Assembly (NCBI GenBank): GCA_033557675.1
Contig: JAWQRM010000338.1
Span: forward strand, 1-23,975
DNA: 23,975 nt
Direction of reading: 5' to 3'
DNA from: Coptodactyla brooksi
Lineage: Eukaryota; Arthropoda; Insecta; Coleoptera; Scarabaeidae
The number at the start of each line of letters is the position of its first letter. The stretch's first letter is position 1. The notes below the pieces were generated by a model that was not told the origin of the DNA, did not search any database, and saw only the letters and a program-made list of their open reading frames with translations. Positions 22,001 through 23,975 of this stretch are shown one piece after another. The translations under genes were made by a program, and so were the position numbers.

Positions 22001-22697
22001 GCATTCCATCATCTGTAAATCATTATTCATGTAAGTTATGAATGTTAGAAAATTGAAAAAAACAAAAAAAACTTACATTTGTTTCAAAATCATTATCGTC
22101 GTAACATTTCTGGCATAATGGGCAATAATTTCCTTTATTTCGTAACTTAAAACAAACGTGGCATAACGCTATATTTCCCACAAACTTTTTAATATTGTCT
22201 GTCCCGCAACTTTTACATCGTAAACAATTAGAACATACCTGAAAAACCGTTCGTTACGAAAAAAGTTTACAGCAAAAGTTATAGAAACTCACCGTAGGTC
22301 TATCGTCTCGCTTCCACATAGAATTAAAACAGTTAGGGTGGTACGCCTTGTGACATTTCAAACAGTTGATTTTCTGCCGGTCGGCGAGTCCGCAAGCGTT
22401 GCACGTCGTGCAACGCGGACACAACCAGTCGTGCCTTCCGCCCTCGGAGAAATTCGCCGGCAATTGTTCGAGACAGTACGGGTGGTACGGTTCGCAACAA
22501 ATCAGGCAATGCAGCAGCATCTCTTGACCGGCGCTGCCGCAGAGGAAGCATATCGCCTGCATGGGGAACACTTCCGACGCCATCAGACCGAAACCGTTGC
22601 GGCATATCTCGTCGGGATCGTAGTTCTCCCAGAAATCTATTGCGATCGCATTTCGACGGGATATTATGTTTTTCTTGATGTAGGATACAGGTTTCGA
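16037..22697 (-). CDS. trx: Trithorax histone H3K4 methyltransferase (KMT2A/B type), C-terminal part, 5' end outside window
   Basis: Methylates histone H3 Lys4 and keeps Hox and other developmental genes active, within a COMPASS-like complex. Minus-strand exons in order: 22697-22293, 22238-22077, 22012-16959, 16642-16480, 16412-16266, 16210-16037; frames join to 2034 residues ending CRKFLN and stop. Visible order: KPVSYIKKNIISRR lead-in; three PHD fingers (residues ~48-245); a bromodomain remnant ending EVFPWYDP; extended PHD (~410-517); FYRN (~550-605); Taspase-1 site QVDGACD; a C2HC-type finger (CERCQC...H..CC); a long Gln/Asn/Thr-rich stretch; a Lys-rich linker; FYRC (KDGFRYSSTSLYELWSKVFE); and SET with post-SET. 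SET retains RFINHSCDPNCYS, ELTYDYKF and CTCGARRC. IHRRGLF replaces the usual IHGRGLF, and the WDR5-interaction motif is altered. The large middle exon is 5054 bp. The N-terminal half lies beyond 23975. Confidence 0.96.
20207..20227 (-). other. Taspase-1 cleavage site in trx
   Basis: The minus strand encodes QVDGACD. Taspase-1 cuts MLL/Trx proteins after Asp in QVD-G, yielding N and C halves that rejoin through FYRN and FYRC. Vertebrate sites read QVDGADD and QLDGVDD; here the last acidic pair is CD. FYRN lies N-terminal and FYRC C-terminal to it, as required for reassociation. Confidence 0.8.
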
Positions 22698-23065
22698 CTA
22701 AACAAAAGAATGTCACAATAAATAACATATGGTGCTACGTGTTCTATGATTTAAATTAAAATTCTCTACTGTGATAAAAATCGTGGGACACCTCTGAAGA
22801 TGGTCTTATAAAAGGTATAAAGAAAATAAAATATCACTCATTATGAGTATTAAGAATAGTGAATGGGCGATAATGTTATTATATGAAACTTTTTGTTTTT
22901 TCAGACAGAATGTGATGCAGGAAAACCAAAAACAACAATATAGGTCTTCAATTTGTTTTTAATTAGTTTTTATTTAAGATTAAAATTCAAATTAATTCAA
23001 ACTTTCCGAACGTTACCAATGACGGTGTGACGTCATAAGTTTTATTTACATTTTGTAACGTACGG
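22698..23065 (-). other. Part of a trx intron
   Basis: The acceptor AG for the 22697 exon is at 22698-22699, with a pyrimidine-rich tract before it on the minus strand. No further trx exon is readable up to the window edge. CTGAAGATGGT at 22794-22804 repeats the start of the hammerhead-like block near 5975, without the closing GAAAC. TGACGTCA, a CRE palindrome, is at 23028-23035, just before the YqaJ reading frame. Confidence 0.6.
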
Positions 23066-23809
23066 ATGATACGTGTGTTTCTTGGTGTTTTCGTGTGGTT
23101 CGGTTCGTTTTTGGTGTTTCTTTCTGCATTTATCCTGTCTGCTGCCTTATATTACGACTTCAAACAATCGACTTCGGAAAATTATGAAGATTTCCTAATA
23201 TTTGCGAAAAATCAGATGTCGGAGGAACTCATCGAGAAAGTGAAAAAAGAAACGACATCCCAAAGTTCTTGTGCGTTATGGTTTGAGCTTCGTTACGGAA
23301 GGTTGACCGCATCAAAAATATACGACGCAGCCCATTGTAAAAAAGTTGACGGTAGTTCTGTTAATGTTGCGATAGGAGCTCACAAAGTTTACTAAACGGC
23401 AAGGATGAAAAGGGGTATCGATTTGGAAAACATGATAATAAAGGTTCTGGAAAAGAAATTGGGTAAAAAAACAAAACCGACCGGTTTAATTTTGGAAAGA
23501 AATTACCCAGAGTTGGGAGCGTCTCCAGATGGTATTTGTGAGGATGCTGTAGTGGAAATTAAATGTCCTTCTTCACAAAAATCCTTTAATGAATATATTT
23601 TAAAAAGTGGCATAATTAGTGTAAAATACAATTCACAAATTCAAACACAAACGTTTTTAACAAAGTTAAAAAAACGCATATTTTGTGTAGCTGATCCCAA
23701 TTTTGAAAACAATCAAAATATTACAATATTAGAAATTTCTTGTGATCAAGAATACACAAAAAAACGAATTTCCCACGCCAGGAAATTTTGAAAAGATTCG
23801 ATATTTAAT
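23066..23809 (+). pseudogene. YqaJ-type exonuclease repeat gene, broken by two stop codons
   Basis: The frame encodes a YqaJ/lambda-exonuclease-like PD-(D/E)xK nuclease of the multi-copy kind seen in insect genomes. Conserved blocks: ALWFELRYGRLTASKIYDA, MKRGIDLENMI, the active site LGASPDGI followed by VVEIKCPSS (Asp, then Glu-x-Lys), and YNSQIQTQTFL, equivalent to the QxxxY region. TAA at 23393-23395 interrupts the frame between HKVY and TARMKRG, and TGA at 23789-23791 falls where relatives have Trp after ARKF. Both are substitutions, since the frame is unchanged. The N-terminal ~35 residues are hydrophobic and may be untranslated or false. It lies opposite to trx in an apparent trx intron. 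Read-through or splicing around the stops is not excluded but not supported. Confidence 0.85.
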
Positions 23810-23904
23810 CATTTATTGAAATCTGCTTAATTTCTGTTTTTAATTTGAATCAATTTATTTTCTGTACGTAGGTCATTTATTTTATTTAAAATAAAAAAAA
23901 AAGA

Positions 23905-23975
23905 ATATTTGTGAAAAATCAGATGTTGGAGGAACTCATGAAGAAAGCGAAAAAAGAAACAACATCCCAAAGTTC
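23905..23975 (+). repeat. Start of a second, tandem YqaJ-type copy (cut by window edge)
   Basis: Bases 23905-23975 match 23198-23268 at a constant offset of 707 with about six substitutions and no indel. The frame reads IFVKNQMLEELMKKAKKETT against IFAKNQMSEELIEKVKKETT. The copy lacks the hydrophobic N-terminal stretch, being preceded by an A-rich tract (23888-23902). This suggests a tandem duplication that began inside the first copy, or two nearby insertions. Confidence 0.85.

Noticed and set aside
22333..22728. Overlapping minus-strand frame of 131 residues and its plus-strand partner at 22338-22721
   Set aside because: They are shadows of the trx PHD exon 22293-22697.

Overview
The window is animal nuclear DNA, most likely from an insect. 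Genes are split by short introns (about 50-60 bp) with GT-AG borders, three genes are recognisable insect/animal orthologues, and the spaces between them carry decayed insect-type transposons. A beetle is plausible from the compact introns and the YqaJ-type repeat gene, but the sequence alone does not fix the order. I joined exons by hand, requiring GT-AG borders and an unbroken reading frame. All four gene models close in frame.

Layout, left to right. (1) 1-382: the 3' end of a Tc1/mariner-type transposon. (2) 1090-7894, plus strand: a Saf-B (scaffold attachment factor B) orthologue with 11 coding exons and about 770 residues, having a SAP domain, an RRM and an Arg/Glu-rich helix. Its 2.2-kb third intron holds a duplicated 345-bp repeat and the 3' stub of a Jockey-clade retrotransposon. 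(3) 8580-9725, minus strand: a fossil P-element/THAP9-type transposase, from THAP domain to catalytic core. (4) 10343-12512, plus: IFT81, an intraflagellar transport protein of 626 residues in 6 exons, with a perfect RFX X-box 73 bp before its ATG. (5) 13466-14641, plus: a secreted histidine acid phosphatase of 357 residues in 3 exons. (6) 16037-22697, minus: the C-terminal 2034 residues of trithorax (trx/KMT2A-B type): PHD fingers, bromodomain remnant, extended PHD, FYRN, Taspase-1 site, FYRC, SET and post-SET. Its 5' exons lie beyond the right edge. (7) 23066-23975, plus: a broken YqaJ-exonuclease repeat gene and the start of a second tandem copy, apparently inside a trx intron.

The genes form no operon and have unrelated jobs: RNA/chromatin organisation, ciliary transport, secreted phosphatase and histone H3K4 methylation. 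The acid phosphatase and trx are convergent, with candidate poly(A) signals only about 25 bp apart. The observations most worth following are the Gly-to-Arg change in the trx SET GxG motif, the degenerate WDR5-interaction motif of trx, the X-box that identifies the IFT81 promoter, the tandem YqaJ pseudogenes, the P-element fossil, and a hammerhead-core-like hairpin in a Saf-B intron. I saw no CRISPR array, rRNA or convincing complete tRNA.
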